From the NCBI GenBank assembly GCA_025529335.1, contig JAMYHX010000105.1, forward strand, positions 1-64,000: 64,000 nt of DNA, read 5' to 3'. Numbering within the stretch: position 1 is the stretch's first letter; each line of letters begins with the position of its first letter. The position numbers and the translations under genes are program-made. This stretch comes from Rhizopus sp. PT2906 (lineage: Eukaryota > Mucoromycota > Mucoromycetes > Mucorales > Rhizopodaceae). Shown one piece after another: positions 33,140-43,132 of the stretch. The notes below the pieces were generated by a model, which was given only the letters and a program-made list of their open reading frames with translations, made no database searches and had not been told where the DNA came from.

Positions 33140-34910
33140 TTACATGTATTTATATATCGAGACTTGGTTTTCGCTCAAGCCAATAAGCAACTCTTCTGTA
33201 TCTGCTACACAGTGCTGTACGTCATATACTGTACCATTTAATTTTAGGGTTTGTACTTCTGAAGCCTTGTTTCTACACTTGATTTCATCGTCTTCATTAA
33301 AGCAAATAAACAATTCACCATCTCTCTCAAAAAAGCAATTTCTTGTCAACACCATCTGTTTATATCTGTTTGTATGTATCCAATCAATGTCTGTATCAAA
33401 GCAAAATTCGCTGTCCTCTGAGTTGTTACCAACTATGTACTGTGTCATCTCTTTACTCCTTAGACTTGTCAAAAGTTTTCCGTTTTTGTAATAGGTGTGA
33501 AATGGTTTGAAATCTAGAGCCATGTTTTAGTTGAAAAAGGAGCACTACTTTTTTCTTGGTGCTTTTACCTGCATTTGTCACAATGGGATTAAATCTTACG
33601 GAATGATCACTCTCAAATGTCCACACATAAGATTGCTTTAGATTCGAGCATAAAACAGTAGTACGGGAGTCATTTAGTTGTCCGATATTTAATGAGTGAA
33701 TAGGTGCTAATGCCGACAAGGTGGAATCTTTTAGTTTATGCAAAGGTGATTTTGTGTTACGTATATCATAGACCATCAATGTATTGTTTGCCAATCCACA
33801 GTAAAGTAGATTATCATCGTATTCATCAAATGCACAAGACCATCCGGGTGCATCCAAAGAATAACTGTAAAAAGTCTCTGTCAGTATCTTTTTTAGACAA
33901 GCATCATTTTCATATTACGTTTGAACAGTAACATTATTTGATAGAGAAGTCAGTTTTAGTGTTTTATCAAGACTGGTCGATAACGTGAGGTATCTTTCTG
34001 ATGATGATTTGACGTCCTTGATCCAATTACTGTGTAAATCAATATATTCCGATATTCCTGTATCAAACAAATTAATTTTCCTCAATCCATATCCACAGCT
34101 TTGCTTTTTCTCCACAGATACAACGATGGTATGATATGAAGGCAAAACGGTCAATACGCGATATTTCTACACAAATAAAACGAATATATCAATATCATGC
34201 AGTTGGGATACATCATTTTTTTTTGGTTACTTCTGATGATTCTAATGAAAACGTTCTGCATAGTTTAAATTCTTTTAGCCCCATAATAGGTGATTCTATA
34301 GACGCCATGGAAGACACGGCCTTTAACTCGAGAGCTTCTTCCGCTTTGATTTTTGCCAATTCGTTTCTGCATTGCTGAAGCTGAAACTGAACAATGGATA
34401 TCTCATGAACGCAGTCATCCAATACTTGTTTGAATGACCTTATTTCTTCCTTTAACTTCTTGATCGTCTTTTCATCTTCTGGTAGTACTTTTGTCGGCCA
34501 AATGACACGTGGGTCCCTCTTGTTTACCATTATTCTAGTTTAATGGATATAGAATTAGTATATCATAAAGCAAACAATGATCCTCTCTTACCCGCATAGT
34601 GGGCAAGAACTAAAGGCTTTTACGTAGGCGTCTATGCAGCTAAAATAAAATAAATGAGCTTGTTATATGCCTAATGTAGTGTCTTTGTTTACCTCTTCCC
34701 AAAGACATCTCCGCAGCTCAATTGAACAATACGATGTGGACCCTGTGTCGTCCAGGCACATTCACATAAAGTACAATTAAGTTGTTCTTTTATATCATTT
34801 TCTTCTTCTTCCTCTTCTTCTTCTTCTTGTAGAGCTCTTTTATTTCTTGAAGGAACTGATACTACTATTGGATTTTGAAAATCAGGATCTTCAAGATCGA
34901 TGAAATCCAT
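33140..34910 (-). CDS. RING/WD40 E3 ubiquitin ligase, RFWD3-like
   Basis: Several exons encode about 510 residues. The N-terminus (MDFIDLEDPDFQNPIVVSVP) has an acidic Glu run. The RING follows: CTLCECAWTTQGPH, then VQLSCGDVFGKRC, then (after an intron) IDAYVKAFSSCPLCGIMVNK. A coiled coil follows (EDEKTIKKLKEEIRSFKQVL). The rest is beta-propeller (LSTSLDKTLKLTSLSNNVTV; WSCAFDEYDDNLLYCGLANN; TLMVYDIRNTKSPLH). This order of RING, coiled coil and WD40, and the PHRIVQL.CG..FG..CI spacing, match RFWD3, which ubiquitinates RPA and RAD51 at stalled forks. The DNA-repair role here is inferred. The fourth zinc ligand, His in C-G-H, is Asp (CGD). The ATG used is the one before DFIDLEDP. Confidence 0.8.
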
Positions 34911-35336
34911 TGATTCACACACAAAAAAAGAAAAGTTATCAGGCAAAAGGTATTTTAGTGGACAGCTGAGTACACTTTTAAATCCAACAGTTCAAAAAGC
35001 ACAGTATCCTTGCTTTTGAATCAGCTCACTGCAAACAAATGACGCTCCCTTTAATGATCTATACTATCTTATGTAGGCTTAGTAGCCTAGAGCAAAGACT
35101 TGTTGATTGAGACTATCTCATTGTCTATAATAGTTTACCCTTTTCCCTCTCTTTGAATTGGGCGATATTTTACTTTTCTATGAGGACCGCAAAGTGAAGT
35201 CGACAAGAGAGATTTAATCACACAAGTGTCTTTTGTTCTTAAAGTATAATTTATTATTATTATTATTATAATTATAATTACTATTGTTACAATTCAATCA
35301 TGGTCTTGTATATCTTAACTAAGACTGAATGAGAGA
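34911..35336. other. Intergenic
   Basis: Upstream of the RFWD3-like gene and downstream of ERG5. It includes a short (TTA)n/(ATAATT)n tract at about 35,250-35,285. No coding sequence. Confidence 0.55.
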
Positions 35337-37009
35337 TCAAATGGTATAGGGGAATTTTGTCCGAGGATGGAAACTCATGGAACACTCATCCTTCGGATAA
35401 GTAGTTGCAAATAACCAGATAGTATTTGAGTCCTGAGTAGGATAGTGCTTGAACTCCAGTCTTCTTGTTGCTTGAGCGATTGTAGACATGACATGAAGAA
35501 TAGCATATTCTTTACCAATGCAGAGATGAGGACCGTTACCAAACACCATAAAGTTCTTTGGGTAATTTTCTGCTATACCCTCCGGTCCCCATCTATCTGG
35601 ATCAAATGATTCGGGATTAGGATATGCAACTGGGTCATGAAGCGCGGGATAAGTAGTGGGAATGATCATTGAGTTGGCGGGAACAGTATAGGTGTCTGTA
35701 ATAGGAAAATCCTTGTGTGTCTGATAAGGAACCATGAGCACAGGAGGTCGAAGACGGAGTGCTTCCTTGACAACTTGGCGAAGGTATACAGATTTCTCCA
35801 TGAGTTCAAGAGTTAGAGGCTGATTGGGATCATTAGCACGCAATCTATCTTGTTCATCATACACTCTCTTTAACACATCAGGATGATCGGCCAAAAGCTG
35901 GAAAGTCCAAGTGAGTGCAGAGGAAGTCGCATCCTGTGAAGCAAACAGGAAGGTTAAGATGGTTAAAGCAATCTCCCGATTTGTGAAGGCATGGGGTGCG
36001 GGTTTTCCCTTTTCCAGACACTCTTTTTCATTTTCTTTCATAGCAATGAGCCAATTATCCAAAAGACATGTAGCTTCACCACCGTTGTCTATACGTATTC
36101 TAGCGTCTTTAATAGACTCAATAAATGCGTCATAGATGTACTGTCGAGACTTCATAGCTCTATGTATTTTGGTACCAGGCAGAGGATAAGGGAAATTGAC
36201 AAGTTCAAGGGCAGCTGTGATGTTGAAGTATTCTTCAGAGCATCTTTTTGCGACAGACTTTGGCATGAAATCTCCAAGAAAAACACGAAGCGATGACTGC
36301 ATGTTCAATTCTCTAAAATCCCACTGGTATCTTCTGACTTTGCCCTCATGAGAGAGCCATTCATCAAAGAATGCTTGATAACACTTGTCCATGATGGGTA
36401 AATAACCTCCGAGTGCATTTCTTTGAAAGAGAAATTTCAAGCCTTTGCGGTATTCAACATGCTGTTTTCCATCCATAAAGACCCAATTATCATCTGTCAA
36501 GATATACCTCATGGAGTCAACCACAGCAGGTTGAACAAAGCTGGGTGAATTTAGTATTTTGCGACTAAATTCGCAGTTTGAAGCGATTACGATAAATCTA
36601 TAGTAGTTAAATTAATGGTTCGATATTTTTTATTTTTTATATATCATTGTACCTGTTAAAGACAGAGACACAAGACAAGTTACCACTTTTCCATTTCGAA
36701 TTGTACTTGTCAAACGTTGGTTTCATCGAATCCATCAAGGATCCAATAAGGGGTACCTTAAACATTGGTCCTGGTAAGTGCTTCTTTTTTCTCTGATAGT
36801 CAATCTGTTCCCAAATCAAAAAGCCCGCGACAGCTGCTGTGGCTAATCCAATTGGAGTTACATATTTAGATTCAGTAAGGTTGTCGCCAACCACTTGTTT
36901 TATTTGCTCGGCTGTCTCTTCTACAAATTTGCGAGCCTTATCCACAACAGTACTAAAGATAGACAATAAGTCACAAAAAGAAAAAGACCACTCTTCGTTA
37001 CCTGCTCAT
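35337..37009 (-). CDS. ERG5: Sterol C-22 desaturase, cytochrome P450 CYP61 (Erg5)
   Basis: This P450 of about 510 residues follows the Erg5 pattern throughout: LTESKYVTPIGLATAAVAGF (membrane anchor), KKKHLPGPMFKVPLIGSLMD, and DGKQHVEYRKGLKFLFQRNA. The I helix is FASQDATSSALTWTFQLLAD, the ExxR is KEALRLRPPVLMVPYQTHKD, and the heme loop FMVFGNGPHLCIGKEYAILH carries the axial Cys. It desaturates C-22 of the sterol side chain late in ergosterol synthesis in the ER. The first coding exon is only 8 nt (ATG AGC AG, 37,002-37,009), followed by an intron at about 36,963-37,001. A second intron lies at about 36,599-36,651. The open frame that seems to start at 36,966 has no ATG, which supports the tiny exon. 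Confidence 0.93.
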
Positions 37010-37346
37010 GTCTTTTTAATTGACAGTAAAAAAGAGAAAAAAAAAGTAAGTACTATCAAGCTTATTTATATCTTTTGTCTCTGTTCTACCATTCATGATT
37101 CGCTCTTTTAATTTGATAGACAATCTTGTAATAACATAGCAATGCCTTGATCGTGTAAATGTGCCTTTATTGATATGATTTCTTTATAGATGAGCGTTAT
37201 AATTGAATGAGAGTCAGACAACAAAATGATCGACGGGTGTGATTAAATAGGAATACACACTTTATTAAATGAATGTAATGCATAAATAAACACTTTATTG
37301 TGCTGAAAAGGAGGTAATATCAATATATCATACCACTTTTTTAATT
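37010..37346. other. Intergenic
   Basis: ERG5 promoter region and 3' flank of the next minus-strand gene. No coding sequence is seen. Confidence 0.5.
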
Positions 37347-38000
37347 TCACGTTTTTTTTCTTTCCTCATGCCACCTTCTCCGCGCCTCTCTATCGTAAAG
37401 CCATTTTTGCAACCAGTTTAGCTTGGGATAAGAGATAATTTCGAAATTGATTGGTTCAGAGCATTCAGGATCTACAGCAAACGCAATAGCTTCTTGAAAT
37501 ATGATTCGAACAGTGACCGTTCCATCAAAGATATTTCTATCCTGAATATCAATGCTATCCGTCGCATTTGAATTCACAAACATATTGTATTGCTTTGTCA
37601 GCTTTCGTTCATTCACTGGTTCAAATCGTGTCCAATATGTGTCTTGTGCGGATAAACTGTGTAGAACAGACGGTGACACGAGCGCTCTTCGAAAGCACCA
37701 AACAAGTCTTTTCTCACTACGTTTTGTTCTCTTCAGCCAGCGCCAGGGCCACATCATTGAGGAAACACCATCTTGACTTTTTTGGTTTTGTCGTATCTGA
37801 CAAGAGAAACAACAAAAGGCTTGGGTGAAGTAATCTGATAATCCCTTCAATGGTCGTTTGATATCATCTTTCCATTTCTTTGATCGAGTGCTGGATGTAC
37901 CATGTATCCTATGATTATCATTTGTATGAATGCTATCATGAGTTTCAGGCGTAGGATATAGAATGATATTTTGTCGTTGTTGTTGTTGTTGTTGTTGCAT
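37347..38000 (-). CDS. Unidentified 217-residue protein
   Basis: This is an intronless frame with an ATG start. It opens with a Gln run (MQQQQQQQ), then a basic polar region (SSTRSKKWKDDIKRPLKGLS). Residues about 58-75 include paired cysteines (AFCCFSCQIR). A Trp/Arg-rich central part follows (SSMMWPWRWLKRTKRSEKRL), then DTYWTRFEPVNERKLTKQYN and DGTVTVRIIFQEAIAFAVD. The end is basic (DREARRRWHEERKKT). I do not recognise the family. The W-x-R-F-E-P-V-N-E-R-K-L segment loosely resembles WWE-like or DDHD N-terminal modules, but I would not rely on it. The long open frame and complex, non-repetitive composition argue for a real gene. Its start lies just downstream of a (TA)n tract at about 38,010-38,030. 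Confidence 0.6.
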   Translation of the reverse strand: MQQQQQQQRQNIILYPTPETHDSIHTNDNHRIHGTSSTRSKKWKDDIKRPLKGLSDYFTQAFCCFSCQIRQNQKSQDGVSSMMWPWRWLKRTKRSEKRLVWCFRRALVSPSVLHSLSAQDTYWTRFEPVNERKLTKQYNMFVNSNATDSIDIQDRNIFDGTVTVRIIFQEAIAFAVDPECSEPINFEIISYPKLNWLQKWLYDREARRRWHEERKKT

Positions 38001-38380
38001 GATGATAATAATATATATATATATATATACACTAGGAGAGCAAAAGAGAAAAAACTATGGTGATCGGATTTAGATTTCAGTCTCTTTTTGGGGCGAAGTG
38101 GAACACAATGGTGAGACCAAATATGGAAATCATGTAATAAAAACTATACTCTAGGAACAGAATGTTTACACTAATCACTATAAAGCATTTGACATATTAG
38201 GTTGATATATTGAATTACTGTTGACATCACTGTTCGATATTATACATCGTTATCAAGAACGAATTCAATGGGCAAGCATATTCATTTATAAATCATTGTC
38301 TTTAGAAACATGAAGGTGTCCTCTCTATCTTTCTCTTTTAATGTCATGCAGTAGAAAATGGTTTAATGTATATACAAGGT
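38001..38380. other. Intergenic
   Basis: AT-rich spacer with a (TA)n tract at about 38,010-38,030; nothing coding. Confidence 0.55.
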
Positions 38381-39570
38381 TTATTTATCAAGTAAGTCAT
38401 CTAGCCAAGCCTCATCATCCTTATTGTCTTCAACGATCACAGCTGTTGGTTTTTTCTTTATTGAACCAGGTTTAGGTAAGCTTGGTTTGTTCATAGGAGC
38501 ATCATTGACTTGTGTATGTGCCAGTAGTTCGTCAAGGTCATCTATGAGCTCATCTGTCTTTGTATCTTTCTCCTTTTCGTTATTTACAGCATGCGATGAC
38601 TGTTCTGTTTCTACTACAACTGGTTTGTTGACAGAAAGCGCCACGCGATGATTAGATCCATCATTTCTTAGGTATATGCCTTCTGTCTTGTTTTGTAATG
38701 ATTGTTGTTGTTGTTGTTGTTGTTTATTAAACAATACATAACCTTTTGCGTTTTTTGTAAATGCTGGAACGAAGGGTTTATCAAGAACAATAGGCTGATA
38801 TGTAAGAGCATCATGCACCTATTCACGGGAGAAAGGGAGCGTTATTGATTATGTATTGTTGACCTATTTGTTTAACTCACGAGATCATTATCAGATTCTG
38901 ATAGGCCAAGTAGTTGCTGTATATCTATGCTTCCAAATGCAGCTGTAAGTGATTTAAAGTCAATCTCTAATAACTACATTTTCATATATAAGTTGTCAGT
39001 TCGAGATGCACACATTCTCTCTCTTTCTCTTACATTTTGTTTTTGCTGCATGATATCTTTTTCAAACAATTGCTCTTCTTTAAATTTGAAAAACGTTGAA
39101 CTACCTTCATCTATTTATGCGTTGTGTGAATATAAGCAAATGTCTATCAGGAAAAGGACTTGGTTTACCTGTATTTTCCAGCATGGACACTAGATCAGTT
39201 GTTTCACGATCTATTCCTAATTCAGCATCTTTCTCCAAACGATCTAAAAAAAAAAGTAAGCTTTTATACAAATGTTATCTTTATATATAATACCTTGTTC
39301 TGTTTCTTCTTCATATCGATCATAATTTGATACAAGCTTTCTTCGAGAGTACTTTGCCTGCATCTTTTTCCTTTCTTCTCTTTCCTCTTCTGTTTCCTCA
39401 TTGAAGTCTCCATTTCGTCTACGGATGGCAGCAATACCAACACCGCGATCTTTGGCTTTAGCTGCCCTTCTACGTGCTTCAGCTATTTCTGCTGCAGTAT
39501 GATCTCCTTGTTGTTTTTTGCGTACTTGATATTTACGCGATTCTTTTGCTTTATGCTCATCCGGTCTCAT
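38381..39570 (-). CDS. Aven homologue (apoptosis/ATM regulator family)
   Basis: Five exons read in phase. Exon 1 is basic and helical (RPDEHKAKESRKYQVRKKQQ; EETEEEREERKKMQAKYSRR) and contains KYSRRKLVSNYDRYEE, which parallels the conserved animal Aven motif (YSKRKIVSNWDRYQ). Later exons carry DEGSSTFFKFKEEQLFEKD, equivalent to Aven's DSFSQFRFAEEKEW region. Then come LLEIDFKSLTAAFGSIDIQQ, a Pro-containing linker with a Gln run, and the C-terminal acidic motif DEAWLDDLL, matching Aven's ELEDWLDSM end. Aven in animals binds Bcl-xL and Apaf-1, activates ATM, and helps translate G-quadruplex mRNAs. Fungi lack Apaf-1/Bcl-2, so a checkpoint or RNA role is more plausible. I infer homology from ordered motifs rather than from an alignment. 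Confidence 0.75.
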
Positions 39571-39579
39571 AAAATATAA

Positions 39580-39580
39580 T

Positions 39581-39612
<32 letters not shown>
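39580..39612. repeat. T8-A25 homopolymer tract
   Basis: Eight T and then 25 A residues lie immediately upstream of the Aven-like gene's ATG. Such a run is prone to sequencing error and to polymerase slippage. Confidence 0.85.
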
Positions 39613-39967
39613 GGTAGGCGAACCTATGGCGTTTTCTCAATAGTAAAAATGGCCTATACATTTTTACCTTAATTGGAAAGTGTATCCAATTTGACAAGCA
39701 GAATGTTCTACTGCCCAAGGTTAAAATAGCAACAAAAAAAAGGGGGGTTTGATGAGAACACACAATAAGATATAAGCTTCAGTTCTATAACAGTAGCTAC
39801 TGACATTTTATAGTAGCATGTCCACATGTTCACCATAGTAATATTGATCTCAGTTTCAATAACTCATATATTCAGGTCCTCTCTCATTGTTGAACATATA
39901 CTCTTATGCAGATATAAAAATTTTCTCTTCTTTTTCATAATAAACTCTTTGATTGAAAGACATTGAC
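39613..39967. other. Intergenic
   Basis: No coding sequence is seen between the Aven-like gene promoter and the transposase remnant. Confidence 0.5.
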
Positions 39968-40626
39968 TTATTGGTTCCTTTCATCTGCTTCCCACACATA
40001 ATACATCAGATTGAACCCAGATTCATCAATAAAGATACAGTTTTGCATAAAGCTGATGTTAAAGTTTTTAATCCATGCCTCAACAGCTCTAGATCTTAGT
40101 TCAATAACTTCAGGAGGGCTTCGATTGGCAGGAAACTTTGTAACTCTCCCTAACGTGTAAGTGCAGCTTTCTTTCAGATGCTTATCCACGTCAGATTTAG
40201 AAATACTAAAGCCTTCAATTTTATCGCTGAGGGTATCAACCACTTGATCTAGCGTGATTACTGGACTATTGTCAATAAATTTTTTTCAAAAACTTCATAC
40301 GCTCTTCCTTCAGCTTGTGAAGGTGTTGATTCTTTTTTGGCTGCTCTTCAATAGCATTATCCACTTCTAAGGTCTCTTCTTTTCTGGATGCTTCTTTTAC
40401 TGCTTTAACCCAAGATTTCAAGGTAGATTCAGGTATGCTATACTTCTCTCCAATTGTAACTAAGAGAAGTAAGCATATACGTCTGGATAGCCCTGTCCTT
40501 TTCTTTCTCTGAGTAGTTCTGGTACTGCTGCCTCTTAGTTTTCTTCTTGGCTATTTTCTCTTTCACTATGTTAAATTGTGGCTCTTGAACTTGGTTTAAG
40601 ACTTCTGCACTGAACACTTCATACAT
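39968..40626 (-). mobile_element. Truncated, frameshifted Tc1/mariner-like transposase
   Basis: The minus strand reads as the N-terminal half of a DDE transposase. It begins MYEVFSAEVLNQVQEPQFNI, then has the helix-turn-helix lead-in KTKRQQYQNYSEKEKDRAIQ. The next parts are in a shifted frame (IPESTLKSWVKAVKEASRKE; HKLKEERMKFL), then DNSPVITLDQVVDTLSDKIE, DVDKHLKESCTYTLGR, and the first catalytic-Asp block NCIFIDESGFNLMYYVWEAD. The order matches the Tc1-like family common in Mucorales. It stops soon after the first Asp, so the second and third catalytic acids are absent. At least two frameshifts are present. I found no terminal inverted repeats. Confidence 0.8.
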
Positions 40627-40861
40627 TTGAAATTTGCTTTAATCATTAAAGTCGTAGACGTTGCTAGATTCACTCATTAAGAAAAAAATTAAGGAACCTT
40701 TGAAAGCTCATTGCAACTTGGTCGAACTTGTTTTCGAAATGAGACGTCACTTTTGGTCGAAGTTATTTTTTATTGGCCGAATTTAGTTGCCGCTTTGGTC
40801 GCTGTATTCATTAAGGGCAGGAAGAAAAAAAATAGAGGAAGGGGGGCAAGGACTTTTCATC

Positions 40862-42219
40862 ATGAATTTTTTGACAGGTGTCAAACTTTCTTCTCCTATA
40901 ATTCGTCTTGGTAGATATTATTCCTCTTTATATAGACCAGTTGTCACTGGAAAGCAGTTTACAGAGTCGTTTCGCGTTTATCTCGGTAACTTTTATAAAT
41001 ACCATTTATAACAGACTTTGAATTCACCCATTATATCAAACAAAAAGAGAAGGATGGCAAAATAATATCACCTTTTCATGACATTCCACTTTATGTTGAT
41101 CCTTCTGAAAAGAGCATTGTTAATATGGTTGTTGAGATTCCAAGATGGACAAATGCTAAAGTCGAAGTAAAAAAAAAAAAAAAAAGTTTCTATAGATCGT
41201 ACTTGATGTTATGCTGATCATAAATATACATGTGTGTTTTGTTTGTATGTGTGTCAATAATAGGTTGTCAATAATGAGAAATTCAACCCTTTGATGCAAG
41301 ATATCAAAAAAGGAAAGCCAAGATTTGTCCGTAACTGTTTCCCTCATAAAGGTTATATCTGGAACTATGGCGCATTGCCACAGGTACACACAAGTTATAG
41401 AGAAATAGCCTCATGATTTATCTAAAGCATTAAAGACATGGGAAGACCCCACTTGTCTACATAGCGAAACTGGAGCCAGAGGAGATAATGATCCTATTGA
41501 CGCTATTGAAATCGGAGAAGGTGTAGCTAAGCGAGGAGAGGTAAAGCAGGTCAAAGTGTTGGGTATTATGGCCATGTTGGATCAAGGAGAGACCGATTGG
41601 AAGGTTGTGGTCATTGATACAAAGGACCCTATGGCAGCCAAATTGAATGGTAATGACGATGGATAAACAGAAAAGAATAGTACCTTAATCTTTAGCTTGT
41701 AGACATTGATGATGTGAAAAAGCACTATCCGGGATTATTAGATGCTACAAAGCATTGGTTTGAAGTATACAAGATTCCTGATGGAAAAGAAAGAAACGAA
41801 TTTGCTTTTAATGGCGAATGCAAGGATAAAGTAATGTATAGTCTATTTTCTTATTATTCCCATTAACCCCTTCATTAGGCTTACGCTAACTGCATTATTG
41901 CTGAAACTCATGAAGCATGGCAGAAACTGATTCACGCCAAAATTCCACACAAGACAGAGACTTATAATATAAGCGTGTAAGTGATTAAAGAAGAGTAAAA
42001 AAAAAAATATCATGTTCTTATTTATTTTTCCTAGAGAAAATACGTCTGTTGAAGGATCACCATTTAGAGTAGAAAGTGAACCTCTTAAAGTGACGGTAGG
42101 AATAGGGGAGGAATCATTGATAAAAGAATGAAGGATTAATGAGATCTATATAGGAAACACATGAAGTTATGCGAGAGGAAGATAACGAAGACTATAATGG
42201 CAAGTGGTATTTTGTTTAA
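40862..42219 (+). CDS. PPA2: Mitochondrial inorganic pyrophosphatase
   Basis: About eight exons encode roughly 330 residues. The start is MNFLTGVKLSSPIIRLGRYY, an Arg/Ser-rich presequence without acidic residues that predicts mitochondrial import. The family-I pyrophosphatase core follows: SPFHDIPLYVDPSEKSIVNM, EIPRWTNAKVE, KPRFVRNCFPHKGYIWNYGA, the signature GARGDNDPIDAIEIGEGVAK with the three metal-binding Asp, and VKVLGIMAMLDQGETDWKVV. The C-terminal part has DIDDVKKHYPGLLDATKHWF. The enzyme hydrolyses PPi in the matrix; yeast Ppa2 is needed for mtDNA maintenance. The gene ends 45 bp from the convergent CCDC25 gene. The presequence and the divergent C-terminus favour PPA2 over the cytosolic IPP1. 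Confidence 0.9.
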
Positions 42220-42264
42220 AATAAAGCAAAGTATCATCTTTTTTTATAAATTTTATATGCATTT

Positions 42265-43132
42265 TTACATAAAATCTTCTTCAGCGGCATTAATATCTTC
42301 AACTTCTGTTTCTCTCCAATTGCTCTTCATCAAAGATGGATCAAATAAATCATTAATTTCTTTTTCGGCCCTTCTCTTTTCTTCAGCTAATCTTCGAGCT
42401 TCTTCTTTCTGAGCAAATTCATCCGCACGAGCCTTTTTTCTATCCATCTTTTCTCTTTGAATCTTTTCCTGCATTAAATCAGGATATCGCTCCACCTTGG
42501 TCTTGTTCAATCTGTTCACAACCTCATTGATTCTTTTTTCAACATGCACTCGTTTCACCTTTTTATGATTGTGGAATGTGACTTGACCTGTTTCCATGCC
42601 AGGTGTCTTTTTCAAGTTATCCCATGGTGTATAGATAACTGTGATGTTGTTTTTTTTATTTCCTTCGATACTGTTGGCTTTTACCAGTTGAGCACAATCA
42701 TCAACCACTTCAGGTGGAATATCGAGCCATGTTTGTCCAGGTTGTAAACGGACATAAACGTGAGCGCTAGAGAGTTTGTCAACATGAAACTACCAAATTA
42801 GCCAACTCTTTCTTTCTTTCTTTCTTTCTTTATATGATTACCCTAAAACGATGTAAGAAAAGATCACTATTGTTATTATTTGATTACTCACCAAACATCT
42901 TCAGGGAATCCATACTTGATCAAGTCTTCATCTGTATTTTATAGTTAAAAGAGTTGTCTCTTCTTTTTTTCATATTTTATCATTACTTTCAAACTTGTCT
43001 TTTCCCATATAGATGGTAACAGGTGGGTCAACAACTATAAAACATGTCAAAATGGTGTAAATTCTAAGACCTCCCCTTCAAGAAAGGGGGGGAAAAAAGA
43101 AAATTACCATTGCTAGTAAAATACAACACCAT
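42265..43132 (-). CDS. CCDC25-like NFACT-R (DUF814) protein
   Basis: Several small exons encode about 210 residues, starting MVLYFTSN and continuing with a VDPPVTIYMGKDKFE segment. The largest exon has VYVRLQPGQTWLDIPPEVVD, DDCAQLVKANSIEGNKKNNI, ITVIYTPWDNLKKTPGMETG and QVTFHNHKKVKRVHVEKR. A charged coiled coil then ends in DPSLMKSNWRETEVEDIN. This matches CCDC25 along its whole length. The NFACT-R domain is also found in Rqc2/NEMF and binds RNA. Human CCDC25 is known as a membrane DNA sensor, but a translation-associated role is likelier in a fungus. A (TTTC)n microsatellite lies in an intron at about 42,800-42,832. Confidence 0.9.

Noticed and set aside
31236..37009. A two-P450 biosynthetic cluster
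   Set aside because: One P450 is ERG5 (housekeeping) and the other lacks catalytic motifs; no synthase, transporter or regulator accompanies them.
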